Positions 35,240 to 46,600 of a stretch of 64,000 nucleotides of DNA are shown here, piece by piece. This stretch comes from Diphasiastrum complanatum (lineage: Eukaryota > Streptophyta > Lycopodiopsida > Lycopodiales > Lycopodiaceae): the NCBI GenBank assembly GCA_029204225.1, contig CM055100.1:11603272-11667271 (forward strand), in the 5' to 3' direction. How positions within the stretch are numbered: position 1 is the first letter of the stretch; every line of letters begins with the position of its first letter. The notes under the pieces are model-generated. The model had not been told where the DNA came from. It did not search any database and saw only the letters and a program-made list of their open reading frames with translations. The position numbers and the translations under genes were made by a program.

Positions 35240-35622
35240 GTAAGATTAGACTCTAACAATCTCTTCCTTCATCTCCTCCCTCTCCAGTATCTCAAGTCAG
35301 CATTGAACATGAGCACCTATGGAAGTTCCTAGCCCCCTCTAGTTTGCAAATCACAGGCTTATGATCTGAGAAAAGGAAGTCTCGTTTAGCTTCAAACTCA
35401 GTTTGTGGCAGCCTAGCTCTCAGCCCCTGTGAGAAATAGCCCCTATCCAATCTGGCCATTCTCGAATCTCCATTAGTCTGCTAGTTGCTCCAGGTGAAGT
35501 CGGGTTGTCATTCAATTTCTAGGAGCCACTGCTTGCTCCTTAAATTCATCCATTCCTCCAGTTCCACCCCTGACACAGTTGAGCCCAAGCTCTTATATCT
35601 ATCTTGAGGGAATTCCACCATG
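35240..35622 (-). pseudogene. LINE endonuclease, C-terminal half
   Basis: Minus-strand frame: MVEFPQDRYKSLG, then DFTWSN, RMARLDRGYFS and LFSDHKPVICKL. This is the C-terminal part of an L1-type APE endonuclease with its SDH catalytic motif. It continues the GDFN motif found across Copia C at 41828-41850. Confidence 0.85.
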
Positions 35623-35627
35623 TTGAA

Positions 35628-36360
35628 TGTTGCACACATGTGTATTGTCCACAACATGTACTTGTGATCTCCTAAGGTGTGTATATGCACCAAGATTAAG
35701 ATTAGATTGAGATTCAAGATCAATCTTAGATCCTATGGCAAAAACACACTACTACATGCATTCAATCATTTCCAACTCTTACTCACACATATGGGAAGTA
35801 TTCAAAAATTATTCTAAGTAAAAAAAAAGCTGCTCTCCTCGGGTAGAGAGAGAAAAACCATCATGAGCTCTCGAGTAGAGAGAGAAAGCTAGAAATCCAA
35901 TAACACTCAAAATCCATATAATCACCAAATCAATTAGATCCAAAATGAGGAGTAAAATGATACTAGTAGATCCATGAGCTACCACTATGCTTACTATGAT
36001 TGGACCACACTTTGTCACCTCTTAATCCTATTGGACCATTGATCCATGCACCTCTTCATTCTATTGGACTATATTCAAGCACACCTCAAATTCCTATTGG
36101 ACCACACATGGTTCCACCTCTAAATCCTATTGGACCTCTTAGAATTCATCAAACACAAGGCATTACACTTGTCTACACTCTAATTGGCACGAGTTTAGCC
36201 TCTTACTCTATTTTGGCTCAATAGTGGCATTACAAGTGGAAATGCATAATTTGTCATCTATGCCAAATTTGTTCCTATCAACATCCTACACCTAGATGCT
36301 TGATGTAAAAAACATAAGACCCCTATATCTAACATAGATAATTTTTTTCAATTCTATCTA
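35628..36360 (-). repeat. Copia C 3' LTR
   Basis: Low edge TGTTGCACAC next to TTGAA. High edge set by alignment to 41822, with the last 5 bp diverged. Contains repeated CCTATTGGACC phrases (36020-36140). Confidence 0.88.
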
Positions 36361-36428
36361 TGAATATTTAAGCATTAATCTTGATATAACTCCAAGATTA
36401 GATCTATGCTTGATGAATGCACTTTTGC

Positions 36429-38605
36429 TCAAAGGCTTGGTGAGTAGATCGGCAATACAAGAGGACGAGTTGACATACTCCAAATAGATTTCTCCTCCAA
36501 TAAGCTTTCTCTCACAAAATGGTGTGCCACTTCTATGTGCTTGCCTCTTGCATGAAATATGGGATTATTGGCAAGAGCTTGGGCCGAGATATTATCACAC
36601 TTGATCATTGGTAGATCATCTTCCTTGATGCACTTTAGCTCCACTAGTAACCTCTTGATCCAAAGCACCTCTTTGGTAGTTGTAGTGAGTGCTTTGTACT
36701 CGGCCTCATATGAAGAGAGAGATATAGTATCTTGCTTTTTGGACAGCCAAGATATTAGATTGCCTCCAAGAAAGATAGTGTATGCACTGATAGACTTTCG
36801 ATCCATCTTGTCACTTGCAAAGTCCGAATCCGAGTAGCCAACAATGGATAGATCTTCACTTTTATAGAGTAGACCATTATCACAAGATGAAGATACATAT
36901 CTTAGAATCCTCTTGGCCATCTTCCAATGATGGATCTTAGGATCTTGCATAAATTGACTCAATTTGTGCACACAAAAGCTTAGATCGGGCTAGTAATGGT
37001 AAGCCAAATCAAGGAGCCTACAAGACTCCTAAAAAGTGTGATGTCTCCAAAGGATCTTTCATCACCTTTATTAGGATTTTTTACAATTTGCTCCATTGGA
37101 GTATCTCTGCTCTTAGAATTTTCCATATGGAATTTTTTTTTAAAATAGAGTGAGCATATCTAGATTGGCATATAAAGACATGATTTTCATAAAATCAATT
37201 TCTAGGCCTAGGATGTAATGTATCTCTCCTAGATCTTGCATTTTAAACTCACATCCAAGTGCTAGCTTAGTTTCATCTACTAGCTTGATACAACCTCCAC
37301 AAAGAATAATGTCATCAACATAAATTAGAAGAATGACAGTATTGCTATCAACAAACTTTAGATACATGGAAGGATCATAGTCACTAAGAGTAAATCTTAG
37401 TGAGATAAGAAAAGAATTAAGTCTTGAATACCATGATCTTGGTGCTTGCTTGAGTCCATAAAGACTTTTGAAGAGCAAGCACACTTTGGACTCATCCTTG
37501 ATGAATCCATGAGGTTGTTTCATATAGATCTCCTCCTCAAGATAACCATTTAGAAAAGCATTGGATACATCTAATTGGAACACCTTCCACTTGAAGAAAC
37601 AAGCAAGAGAAATAAGAATTCTTATTGTCACCATCTTTGCAACGGGTGCAAAGGTCTCCTCATAATCAAGACCATGGATTTGAGCAAATCCTTTGGCACA
37701 TAATCTTGCTCTATGCTTGTTGATGGTGCCATCATGATTGAACTTGATCCGAAATTCCCACTTGCAACCAATCACATGCTTGTTGGATGGAGGATCCACA
37801 AGCTCCCAAGTATTGTTGGTGATCAATGCATCATACTCTTGCTTCGTGGCATCATACCACTCCTTGGTATTGAGTGCCTCTTGTACATTCTTTGGCTCTT
37901 CATGAGAGACATAAAAAACATAATTAGTGGAATCAAGACCCACTTGTTTGCCTTTGTCAACATATGAGAGCCTCTTAGGCTTGGATCTATCTCTCATGGA
38001 TCTTCTTGGTGAGAAAATCCGAGGAGAGTCTTCTTCAAATCTCGACCCCATCACATCATGATTGTCTTCAAAATCAATAATTGGTGATGCATCCATAGAT
38101 TTCTTGATCTCGGCCTCTTCAAAAGATGAGTGTTGATCTTCATGAAAGACGACATCTCTACTTTCAGTAACTTGAGAAGTAGAGAGTATAAAGACTCTAT
38201 AGGCCTTCTTGGTGGATGAGTATCCAACCATGATCCCTTTGCATGCATTGGGATCTTCCTTGTTCCTTGTTCCCAAGGGAATATGGACAAAGCATAAGCA
38301 TCAAAAACTCTAAGGTGATCAACCATAGGCTTCTTCAAATATAAGATTTAATATGGTGACTTTCCTCTAAGAGCTATATGTGGGAGTCTATTGCAAAGAT
38401 AATTTGCACAATTAATGGCTTCTCCCCAAAAGTCTTTGGGCAAAGATGCCTCAATTCTCATAGATTTTGCACATTTACATAGAGATCTATCTCTCGGCCA
38501 CTCCATTTTGAGATGGAGAGTAGGCACAAGAGAACTCTCTTTTGATGCCTTCAAGCTGACAAAAATCTTGAAATTTATTGGAGATATCTTCACCACCTCC
38601 ATCAC
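36429..38605 (-). pseudogene. Copia C integrase C-terminus, RT and RNase H (nearly open)
   Basis: A 378-codon open frame (38276-37140) holds the integrase C-domain (YSSTKKAYRVF), RT with CKWEFRIKF, FQLDVSNAFLNG, YGLKQAPRSWY and IYVDD. A stop follows LDMLTLF. RNase H continues in the same frame (36971-36429) with GYSDSDFAS, SSYEAEYKAL and CDNISAQALANN. Upstream, 38605-38280 is read in two other frames, a compensating frameshift pair in integrase. All RT and RNase H catalytic carboxylates I can place are intact. Confidence 0.88.
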
Positions 38606-40331
38606 TTCTAAGAGCTTTAATCTTGAGTGAGAATTGCTTCTCTACATAAGCTTTGAAAATAAGGAAATGATCAAACACCATAGATTTAGAAGCAAGAAGA
38701 TATATCCAAGTGAATCTTGTGAAATCATCAATGAAAGTAACAAAACAAGTGGCTCCTCCCTTGCTTGTAGTTGATGAGAAATGCACATCCGAGTGGATTA
38801 ACTCCAAAGGATGCTTGCTTTTGATAGAAGATCTTGTAAATGGCTTTTTGTGAGATTTAGCAATAGCACAAGCCTCACAAGGCTTGATCTTCTTGGAGAA
38901 TGACTTTGGCAAGCCAATAGCTTCTTTGATCATAGAGAGCATGGATTTGTAGTTGGAATGTCCCAACCTCCTATGCCATAATTCCTCCATAGAGAGCTTG
39001 TTCACAAGAGCAACATTACAAGCATTCACATACTCATTTGGATCTAGTTTATAGATGCCACCAAATCTAGATCCTAATGCAAGTATCTCATCATTCTTCT
39101 TGATAGTGCAAGTATCAACATTGAATTTTACATCAAGGCCATTATCAAGCAATTGGCCAGCACTAATAAGATTCTTGGTAAGCTTAGGTACATAAAGAAC
39201 TTAAGAGAGAGAAAGAACTTTAGAGGATGCAAGCTTCAAGGGAATGTCCCCTATGCCTTCAATAGGACATTCAAAATCATTTTCAATGTATATTGATTTC
39301 TTGACTCCATCATAAGGTGTAATAGAAGAGAAAGAGTCCTTGGAGCTACACATATGTGAAGAGGCTCCACTATCAATATACCATAGGCCGTCCTTCTTGA
39401 AAGGAGTAGATGAGAAACTAGAGACCATAAGAGATCCCTCTCCATCACTTGCAATAGTGTCTTCCTTCTCATTGGTAATGTTGGCTTCCTTGAGTTGATT
39501 CTTCTTCTTGAAGCAATTGGTGGCATAATGACCTTTCTTCCCACAATAAAAGCACTTGATCTTCTTCTTCTTGAGCTTGGATGATGAAGCATTAGAGGAA
39601 TCATCTTCCTCCTCATCTTTGTCTTTGGATTTGACTTTGTCCATGCTTGAGGATTGTTGATGTTGGTTCTTGCTCCTCCCTTTGTTTTTATCCTTGGCAA
39701 AGAGAGCTTTGCCATCATTATGAGTGAGAGAAAGCTTGTCCATCCTCGAGACCTTGTACTCTTGTCTTGATTCTTCCGAAATTAGCACACTTTGGAGAGC
39801 CTCCAAACTTGGTAGCTCCTCCTTAATGGCATAGGATTGGACAAGGTTATCAAATTCACTTCTCAAGCCATTGAGAATGACTTGAACTAGCTCATTTTGA
39901 TTGATGGAATCACCAATACAAGCAAGTTCTCTATGAATATCTTTTACTCTCAAAACATAACTAGATGCACTCTCATCACTCTTTTGGCTAATTTGAAAGA
40001 TTTAACTCCTAAGAGTGAGAAGCCTAGAGGTATTCTTAGCCTCATAGATAGTCTTGAGACAGTCCTAAGCTTCTTTGGTTGTTGTACAAGTACCTATCTC
40101 CCTCAATATCTCATCAGAGACATTCATCTTAATGTAGTGGAGAGCCATCCTAGCTCTCTTTTTGTAATTTTGAACCTCTTGAAGAACTTGTGGTTCTTCT
40201 TCAAGGCCAAGAACTATGTCCATCACGTCTTGAAGGATCAAGATGGACTGCATCCTCATTTTCCAAATTGAATAGTTTGAAGTGGACAATCTTTCACTTG
40301 GTTCCAACAAGGATGAACCCATTGAAGACAT
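38487..40331 (-). pseudogene. Copia C gag-protease-integrase (few stops)
   Basis: The chosen ATG at 40331 gives MSSMGSSLLEPSERLSTSNY and the conserved YSIWKMRMQSIL gag start. In-frame stops lie at about 40061 (a conserved Trp codon), about 39990 and 39180. One frame carries gag, the CCHC knuckle CFYCGKKGHYATNC (about 39550), protease YIDSGASSHMCSS (about 39380), GAG-pre LWHRRLGHSNY, CEACAIAKSH, integrase HSDVHFS, FIDDFTRF and SDGGGED. So close to one polyprotein, this is the best-preserved gag-pol here. Confidence 0.85.
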
Positions 40332-41087
40332 TTGAAGTGAAGAAAACTCAAATGATGAAAAATAAATGTTGCTACACACTCTCAATAGGATCCAATAATA
40401 GAGTACTATCTCCTCCTATGAAAGATCTTGCAACTATTTGTGAATTGATTCTCACTAGCTACACAAATCTCTCTAAAACAAGATCTATTTCACATCAAAT
40501 GATGGAGTATAGGCAAAGTTAGGATCAAACACTCTTAGCACGTGTGAAGTACACTAAGAAACCAAATTTGACTCAAATACAATGATATTGCATGAAACAA
40601 AATGGCTAAGATCTCAAAACAATGCCTAGATCACATAAAGATGAGATTGGTAAGCATACAACTGTGATTTTGGATCAACCAGGCAATCTCTTGACCAAAC
40701 CAAATGTGTCCACCCAGGTCTAGGTGCCCTACCTAACCCTCTTCAAAAGCTTATAACTTTTGATTGGCTCAACCAAATGGAATGAAACTAATTGCATCAA
40801 AAACTAGACAAAAATAGCCTCAAAACAAGCTATCAAGCAAGATAAATGGATCAAGCATGAGAGAGAACTTCCAGACTGAAATTGGATGTTCCTCACACGT
40901 TTCTGAGCACCTGATTCCGTACAGTACCAGATCAGACCCAATCAATGTCCTTTTGATCTCTTTTGATCCAAAATTGAACAAGATAGCTAGGAAAATGGGC
41001 CTTCACAATTTCTAGCTCAAGATTGTTAAAAAGTTTTCAATTAAATGGAGCAAAATGCATGGTAACCTTAGGTAGGCTCTGATACCA

Positions 41088-41822
41088 TGTTGATTTCACA
41101 CGTGTGGATTGTCCACAACATGTACTTGTGATCTCCTAAGGTGTGTATATGCACCAAGATTAAGATTAGATTGAGATTCAAGATCAATCTTAGATCCTAT
41201 GGCAAAAACACACTACTACATGCATTCAATCACTTCCAACTCTTACTCACACATATGGGAAGTATTCAGAAATTATTCTAAGTAAAAACAAGCTACTCTC
41301 CTCGGGTCAAGAGAGAAAAACCATCATGAGCTCTCGGGTAGAGAGAGAAAGCTAGAAATCCAATAACACTCAAAATCCATATAATCACCAAATCAATTAG
41401 ATCCAAAATGAGGAGTACAATGATACTAGTAGATCCACGAGCTACCACTATGCTTACTATGATTGGACCACACTTTGTCACCTCTTAATCTTATTGGACC
41501 ATTGATCCATGCACCTCTTAATTCTATTGGACTATATTCAAGCACACCTCAAATTCCTATTGGACCACACATGGTTCCACCTCTAAATCCTATTGGACCT
41601 CTTAGAATTCATCAAACAAAGGCATTACACTTGTCTACACTCTAATTGGCACGAGTTTAGCCTCTTACTCTATTTTGGCTCAATAGTGGCATTACAAGTG
41701 GAAATGCATAATTTGCCATCTATGCCAAATTTGTTCCTATCAACATCCTACACCTAGATGCTTGATTTAAAAAACATAAGACCCCTATATCTAACATAGA
41801 TAATCTTTTTCAATTCTTCACA
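41088..41822 (-). repeat. Copia C 5' LTR
   Basis: 735 bp, TGTTGATTTC to TTCACA on the plus strand, next to PBS 41075-41087 and target duplication 41823-41827. Confidence 0.92.
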
Positions 41823-41827
41823 TTGAA

Positions 41828-41918
41828 GTCTCCCATAACAATCATCTCCCCCCTAAGATCTGCCAGGTCTCTCTAGAGCTATGCCCTGTTGTGTTCTTGG
41901 CATAGACAAAAATGATGG
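41828..41918 (-). pseudogene. LINE endonuclease fragment at the truncated 5' end
   Basis: Minus strand reads FVYAKNTTG and EMIVMGDFN, the N-terminal/middle part of the LINE endonuclease. The LINE begins here by 5' truncation and is followed by its target duplication. Confidence 0.82.
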
Positions 41919-41934
41919 GTGTAAGGGTCCTTTT

Positions 41935-42612
41935 AGAATTGATTGTGTGATAAGTCCTTTATTTAAAATGGAGTACTTTTATTTATTCATTGGGAAAAAC
42001 AAAGTTGGTTCTCATTCTTTCATACTTGTTTTAAGTTGCCACCATGTGGCACCTGGGGGTGGCAGGGGCCCTTGGGAAGTGAAAATGATTGTTTGTACCT
42101 AAAACCCTTGCTTGACATATTGAGTTGAGAGGGGGAAGGAAAGGAAAATGAATTCTAATGGACCAACAACGCGTGAGGTGGGAGGATTCCAACATATATA
42201 TGAGCTTTTAAAATTCCATTTAGAAATGACCACCCAAGTTTGAAAGAGGATTGTTCTTTTCCTAGCCCATAGTGAACGACCCTAACTTGTAACATCACAA
42301 TGCTAGTCTAGATATTCTAGTTTGAGTTTTTCATAAAAGGTCTTTATATCATTAATCAAAGCATCTTAGAGAGAACATTAGATGAGAACTAAGTTATTGT
42401 AAAAACTAAAATCTGAGACTAGATTAAAGTTATACAAATATGCAAACTACAAAAAGATTTATAATTTTGCAGTTATTTGTCCTCATTTGTGTGATTGTTG
42501 AGGTCAAACCCTGCACTCATGGAGAGGATGGGTAGTACTCGTAACGAGCTATTGGAAGTTGCCAAGTGGGCACAATAATCTTGTGTGTTGTATGTAAGAG
42601 AGGTCCGGAGTT
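41935..42612. other. Intergenic 3' flank of the Gnk2 gene
   Basis: No other gene. A short GCCACC-ATGT-GGC hairpin lies near 42037. Probably holds the transcript end of the neighbouring gene, but no clear polyadenylation signal was seen. Confidence 0.5.
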
Positions 42613-43961
42613 TTATTTCAAAAATTTGGAAATAGCTAACAAAGCAGCACCTCCAATAACTGTTGTCAAGATTCCAGGAACTGAAACATGCCCTGAAAAG
42701 CATTAAAGCAAGATTCAGCCATATTATATAAAGAAGGTCCATCAGATTTGAGCAGGAGATACCGGATACTGAAATATAGCCAACATATATTCTGCTTACC
42801 ACAAGACCTCGTCTGTGGAGGGTGGTGGGTGCTTGGAGATATCGTTTGCGAAGTGCTTGGAGATTGTGGTACCGGCGAGCCAAGTGGGGATTCCGTTGTA
42901 GCCAGAATTTGAAATGGCATTCCACCTATAACAGAGTACAGGCAGATCTCAAAATTCTCTAGAAGTTTGAGTTTATAACCGTCATGTGGATCAAAGTATT
43001 CGGGGGAAAAAAAGGTGCATAAACTATGTACCGGACACTTGCTTTACAACTTTAGTCAACAAGAAAGAAGTTACCTGTGAAGAAGCTGCTATTTTCATAG
43101 CGGATGAACAGATCAGGAGCGATAATTCGGGCGCCCATTGCGAAGCCTACATGTTGAACTGCAGAATCAAATCGTCCTATACAGTCTGATGCTGATAAAT
43201 TATGACACTGAGCAAAACCAAGCGACAAATCTGGACTACTTCCATATGCAAAGGCCACAGGGTTTTCTGTCCGAGATGCTTCTTGACTTAACATACTCCA
43301 CACCTTGTTCAAGTTTTGCCGAAACGGACTATCAGGTGAATAAGTAAGCTCGCTGATGAAGACTACATTGATTTCTGCAGCATTGGCACAGGAAATTAGG
43401 AAACAGACTTAAAGCATTGTCTTGATCGTCATTCTACACTAGCATGGAGCATCAGTACACACACAACTAGTTCCAACAAAGCCTACAGCACACATGCTTT
43501 CTGAGTGATTGGAGATTGGAAGAGTTATGACTTATACTGTTTTCCCGAGCTCCATAGTAGACGAGGCATTCGTCGTACAGTATAGTCGCACTAATGGAAT
43601 TCTGACATTGAAGACTGGTTTGGATAACTGCACGTTTGATGCACCGAGAACATTCAGCTTGAGATAAAGAAGTAAAGAAGCATTGACTGTAGCCGTAAAC
43701 TTTGCCTGGATCGGTCCCTTGTACATGCTCTTTCGTCAATTCCGACGGAGATGGAGTATCATTTAGCAGAGCTTTCAGAACACTGTTCAGATTTCGCTCA
43801 AAGGCGCTATTGTTTTGAAAATTTGCGCTCGTGTTACAGACAGAAAAAGGTTGTGTAGAAGACTCTGGGGTTGATGGAATAGTTGATGGAGGATTGACGG
43901 AGGCAAACGTAACAGCAGGCACCAGAATCAAGCATAAACTGATCAACAACGAGACATCCAT
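42613..43961 (-). CDS. Double-Gnk2 (DUF26) secretory/plasmodesmata-located-like protein, four exons
   Basis: Proposed exons 43961-43538, 43374-43075, 42925-42800 and 42692-42613 are all bounded by GT-AG and join in frame to 309 codons plus TAA. The start ATG opens a hydrophobic signal peptide (MDVSLLISLCLILVPAVTFA). Gnk2 domain 1 (about residues 41-141) has six Cys, with C-X9-C-X2-C at 94-107. Domain 2 (about 142-242) keeps only two Cys. A Ser/Pro-rich linker precedes one C-terminal membrane helix (VPGILTTVIGGAALLA) and a four-residue basic tail. This two-Gnk2, one-helix plan is that of PDLPs, which act at plasmodesmata. A GPI-like or secreted CRRSP is the alternative. It is the only apparently intact host gene, flanked by transposons. 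Confidence 0.85.
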
Positions 43962-44144
43962 TCTTTTGCAATTGGCTACCTTCAATTGCAGATATTGCTG
44001 ACTAATTTCTGGTGATTTTGTCAGTGAGAAGCTCGCTGCACACACACATACACTCAGTACATATGCAGATGCATCGGAAATTTGAGCACAAGCAAGACAA
44101 CAGCTAAAATAGCTTAAATAAATTTTCTTTCTTTTAGGTGTCAG

Positions 44145-44155
44145 ATATATATATA
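44145..44155 (-). promoter_or_regulatory. TATA-like element upstream of the Gnk2 gene
   Basis: TATATATATAT about 185 bp upstream of the chosen ATG, compatible with a 150-160 nt leader. Position and composition are the only evidence. Confidence 0.35.
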
Positions 44156-44159
44156 CGTA

Positions 44160-44999
44160 CCCTGGTGGCTTTAGAAGCTTAGATTCTACAACCCACATGT
44201 GCTACAAGATGGAAGGTTCGAAACTAAATGTTTAGTTGCCATTATTCAGATTTGGGAACGATCAGGTGTCATCAATTTCAATTGAGAAGAGTATGAAGAG
44301 TCCTAAACCCAAGAAAGATCTGTAAGACAATTATGAACATTGACCATGAAGACAAGCAGAGACTTGTTGCGTTTCAGGATAATTCTGCAGTCAGATTTTG
44401 TCTGTTTGTTGCAAGTTTTTTAATCATTCCTGAGATTTAGCTTCAATTTGAGTTTTTAGTTGACCGATAAGTCGTCAAAAGCGCGTGTACGAAGGGCACT
44501 TTTATGAAGTAAAATAGTGGACCCGTGTTGCCAACGTGTTGTGTGGTACGTGACTTTTAGGTCAATTTTGATGGTCCAAGACTCCAAGGCAGTACACAAG
44601 ACCTGTGCATAAAGTTGGAAGGAAAATAATCGTGGACTATGATGAATGTTGTTTAAAAGGAGAGGGAGAGAGAGAGAATGTAAAAAATATCTAAAGAGAA
44701 AAAGGCGGACTAGAGTTTTATTGCAAGGAGACACCACCCTTTAGTTTATAAACAAAAAAAAAATTATTTTACATATGGAGAACTGCACTACCATTTCATT
44801 GTGAAATATTGCAATAAAAAATGGCCATGCCATTTAGGACTTTGCCATAACACGATTTCTCAAGGAAAAGCCTGCCTCTTGTATCTTTTGTGGCAAGATT
44901 TCCAAATGGAAATCCTTTGCCATAAGATTTCTTAATGGAATAGTCCATTCACTCATGATAAGGATGATTGATGCTCCTTGTTGAACTTTGTGAAATGTG

Positions 45000-45001
<2 letters not shown>
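44160..45001. other. Upstream intergenic sequence
   Basis: No gene recognised. Three loose repeats of TTTGCCATAAGATTTC...AATGGAA lie at about 44841-44955. Confidence 0.4.

Positions 45002-45064
<63 letters not shown>
45002..45064. repeat. Compound microsatellite (TA)n(GA)n
   Basis: About 23 TA units followed by about 9 GA units without interruption. Confidence 0.97.
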
Positions 45065-45835
45065 TACTTATTTTGAAGTTTATTGATATTGCTACATGGA
45101 TGATGGCTTTAAGAGGTCTCCATTACAGACACAAGTCTAATATAATCCAAATGCATTCCTTATTCATGATGCTCAAGCATAAATCAATGTTATACAGTAC
45201 GTAACATGTGTTATATCTTGTTTTGAGAATTAGATTTGAAACATGAAACAGTAGAAAGATGTTTTAAATCACAATGGTGTAGTGGTAAGAAAGTATAGAA
45301 CAATTGTGGAGAGTGCTAGATCCATACTGAAATTCATGAAACTACCATATTCTTTTTGGAACGAATTTGGCTAGCACACTAGCATGCTAGCCGAATCGGC
45401 TCCCCATAAAAAGTTTTATTTTTCCTTTTTCTTCTTAAACTTCATTTTCTTGAAATAAAAAATTTGTAGACTAGCATGCTGGCATGCTATCTTCTACAAC
45501 TTTCTGAACATCTTCCCTTGATCAAAATATACCTATATGTAAAGAGTAACAAAGTACTTTGTGATGGACATACGTAAAATTTGATGGATGGTCAAACTTT
45601 TAACTATGTATCAAACCACAATTTTTTGTTCATAAAAAAATAGGTAGTGGCATCAAAAGAATAGCACACCATGTGTTAACATTTTGTTGGATCATGGATA
45701 CAAGAATTCTACTCACAAAATTCACAAAAAGTATACTAATATAATGTCAAAACTCGGCTAGAATTGGCTCAATGGAACTAGAAAAATTGTAAATGATAAT
45801 TAACACATTTGTTTGATTCTTCAAGGTTCTTGATT
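45065..45835. other. Unassigned AT-rich sequence
   Basis: Contains two copies of (A/G)CTAGCATGCT(A/G)GC-like palindromes (about 45375-45395 and 45470-45490). No gene seen. Confidence 0.4.
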
Positions 45836-46600
45836 CACTACAACATTTTGGAGGTTTTTTGACCCTATTACCGAGGCTTTTCTGAAGCAAAAAAATAAAA
45901 TAAAAAAGTTCTTGAACCTCGGTATGTTAAACGATGTATGCCTCGCCAGTAGAACCTCGGTACTTGCATCAAGGTAACCCCATACCATTTTGGAGTTGTT
46001 TAATGAATGTGTTTTTCGAGGTGTATACTGAGGGACCTCAGTATACCCCTCGAAAAAGACTGCTGAGAATGAACATGTTTCGAGGGATATATTGAGGGAC
46101 CTCAGTATATCCCTCTATAAAAGGCTACTGACAAAGAACCTATTTCGAGGGATATAGAGAGGCCTTAGTCCCGAGGAATATTTCGAGGGTTTGAAAATGC
46201 AAAACAAAAAAATTTAGAGCAGAATTTTGCCAGTGTATAGGATCCATTTTGCCCTAAAAATGGACTCCATCCAACCTCAGGAGTCTTTTACACCACTTCT
46301 TATGAAGTTGGTAAGCAAAATCATTTGTTCATAATTGTTAATAAGAAGTTTGTAAATATTTAAATTACATTTTATGCACTTAAAAATTGATGAAGGAGGC
46401 TTAACTTAAACAAATATATATTCATATATAAATGTTCTGAGTAAATAGATATATTATAACTAAGTCGGGACTCACTCTCACATACATGTGTGCTACAATG
46501 AAACACCTAATTAGATCCAGCTGAGTCATCCTCGTCCAGGCCATTGACACTGGACTCATGTGATTGCGATGCATGGGATTGGGACTACGATACCTGCAGC
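45836..46600 (-). mobile_element. Probable CACTA (En/Spm) transposon end
   Basis: 45836 begins CACTACAAC, the CACTA terminal motif. The next 350 bp are packed with CCGAGG/CCTCGG motifs in both orientations and three 64-65 bp units, two with 36-bp palindromes, like CACTA subterminal repeats. At 46593-46507 the minus strand shows an AG acceptor and a Ser/acidic-rich tail ending DEDDSAGSN-stop, possibly the last transposase exon, with one in-frame TAG. The other end is missing, probably replaced by the copia fragment. An inverse reading of CCAGTG at 46235 as a second end lacks a target duplication. Confidence 0.5.
46017..46190. repeat. Tandem palindromic subterminal repeats
   Basis: Units start at 46017, 46081 and 46146. 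The first two are hairpins of 17-bp arms around GA (CGAGG...TATACTGAGG / CCTCAGTATA...CCTCG), with one or two mismatches. The third is decayed. Confidence 0.85.

Larger units (their letters stand above)
35623..41827 (-). mobile_element. Copia C: young Ty1/copia element with TTGAA duplication
   Basis: LTRs at 35628-36360 and 41088-41822 (about 735 bp) differ only by scattered changes. TTGAA duplicates lie at 35623-35627 and 41823-41827. PBS TGGTATCAGAGCC lies at 41075-41087 on the minus strand. Gag, PR-IN and RT-RNase H lie between them in order. Removing the element restores the LINE endonuclease reading GDFN-MVEF. Coding damage is light compared with the neighbours: a few stops and a frameshift pair in integrase. 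Confidence 0.93.
23198..41934 (-). mobile_element. 5'-truncated L1-like LINE with nested gypsy and copia
   Basis: The 16-mer GTGTAAGGGTCCTTTT is repeated exactly at 23198-23213 and 41919-41934. Just inside the left copy the minus strand has AATAAAA (about 23240) and a short A-run, the LINE 3' end. Inside the right copy the LINE starts abruptly in its endonuclease domain (VYAKN...VMGDFN), so it is 5'-truncated. LINE coding pieces on the minus strand lie at 41918-41828, 35622-about 35240 and about 26040-23214. The intervening parts are the gypsy and Copia C insertions. Confidence 0.88.

Noticed and set aside
35220-35240. GTAGG as target duplication of the gypsy (with 26050-26054)
   Set aside because: The sequence before the right copy does not end in CA and the LTR edge there is unclear.
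36290-36310. LTR edge of Copia C at the TGTTGATAGGAAC/PPT-like sequence
   Set aside because: The same sequence also follows inside the right LTR. The TTGAA duplication and restored LINE frame place the edges at 35628 and 41822 instead.
43962-44198. N-terminal extension of the Gnk2 protein from the upstream ATG at 44198
   Set aside because: The extension crosses the TATA-like run and is not signal-like. The ATG at 43961 directly opens a good signal peptide.
44456-44737. 93-codon minus-strand frame upstream of the Gnk2 gene
   Set aside because: Low-complexity, no domain, overlapping simple repeats and the promoter side of the gene.
45836-46235. A complete 400-bp CACTA-type miniature element ending at CCAGTG
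   Set aside because: The right end pairs only loosely with CACTACAAC and the flanking triplets (att and tat) do not match, so a one-sided CACTA end is safer.
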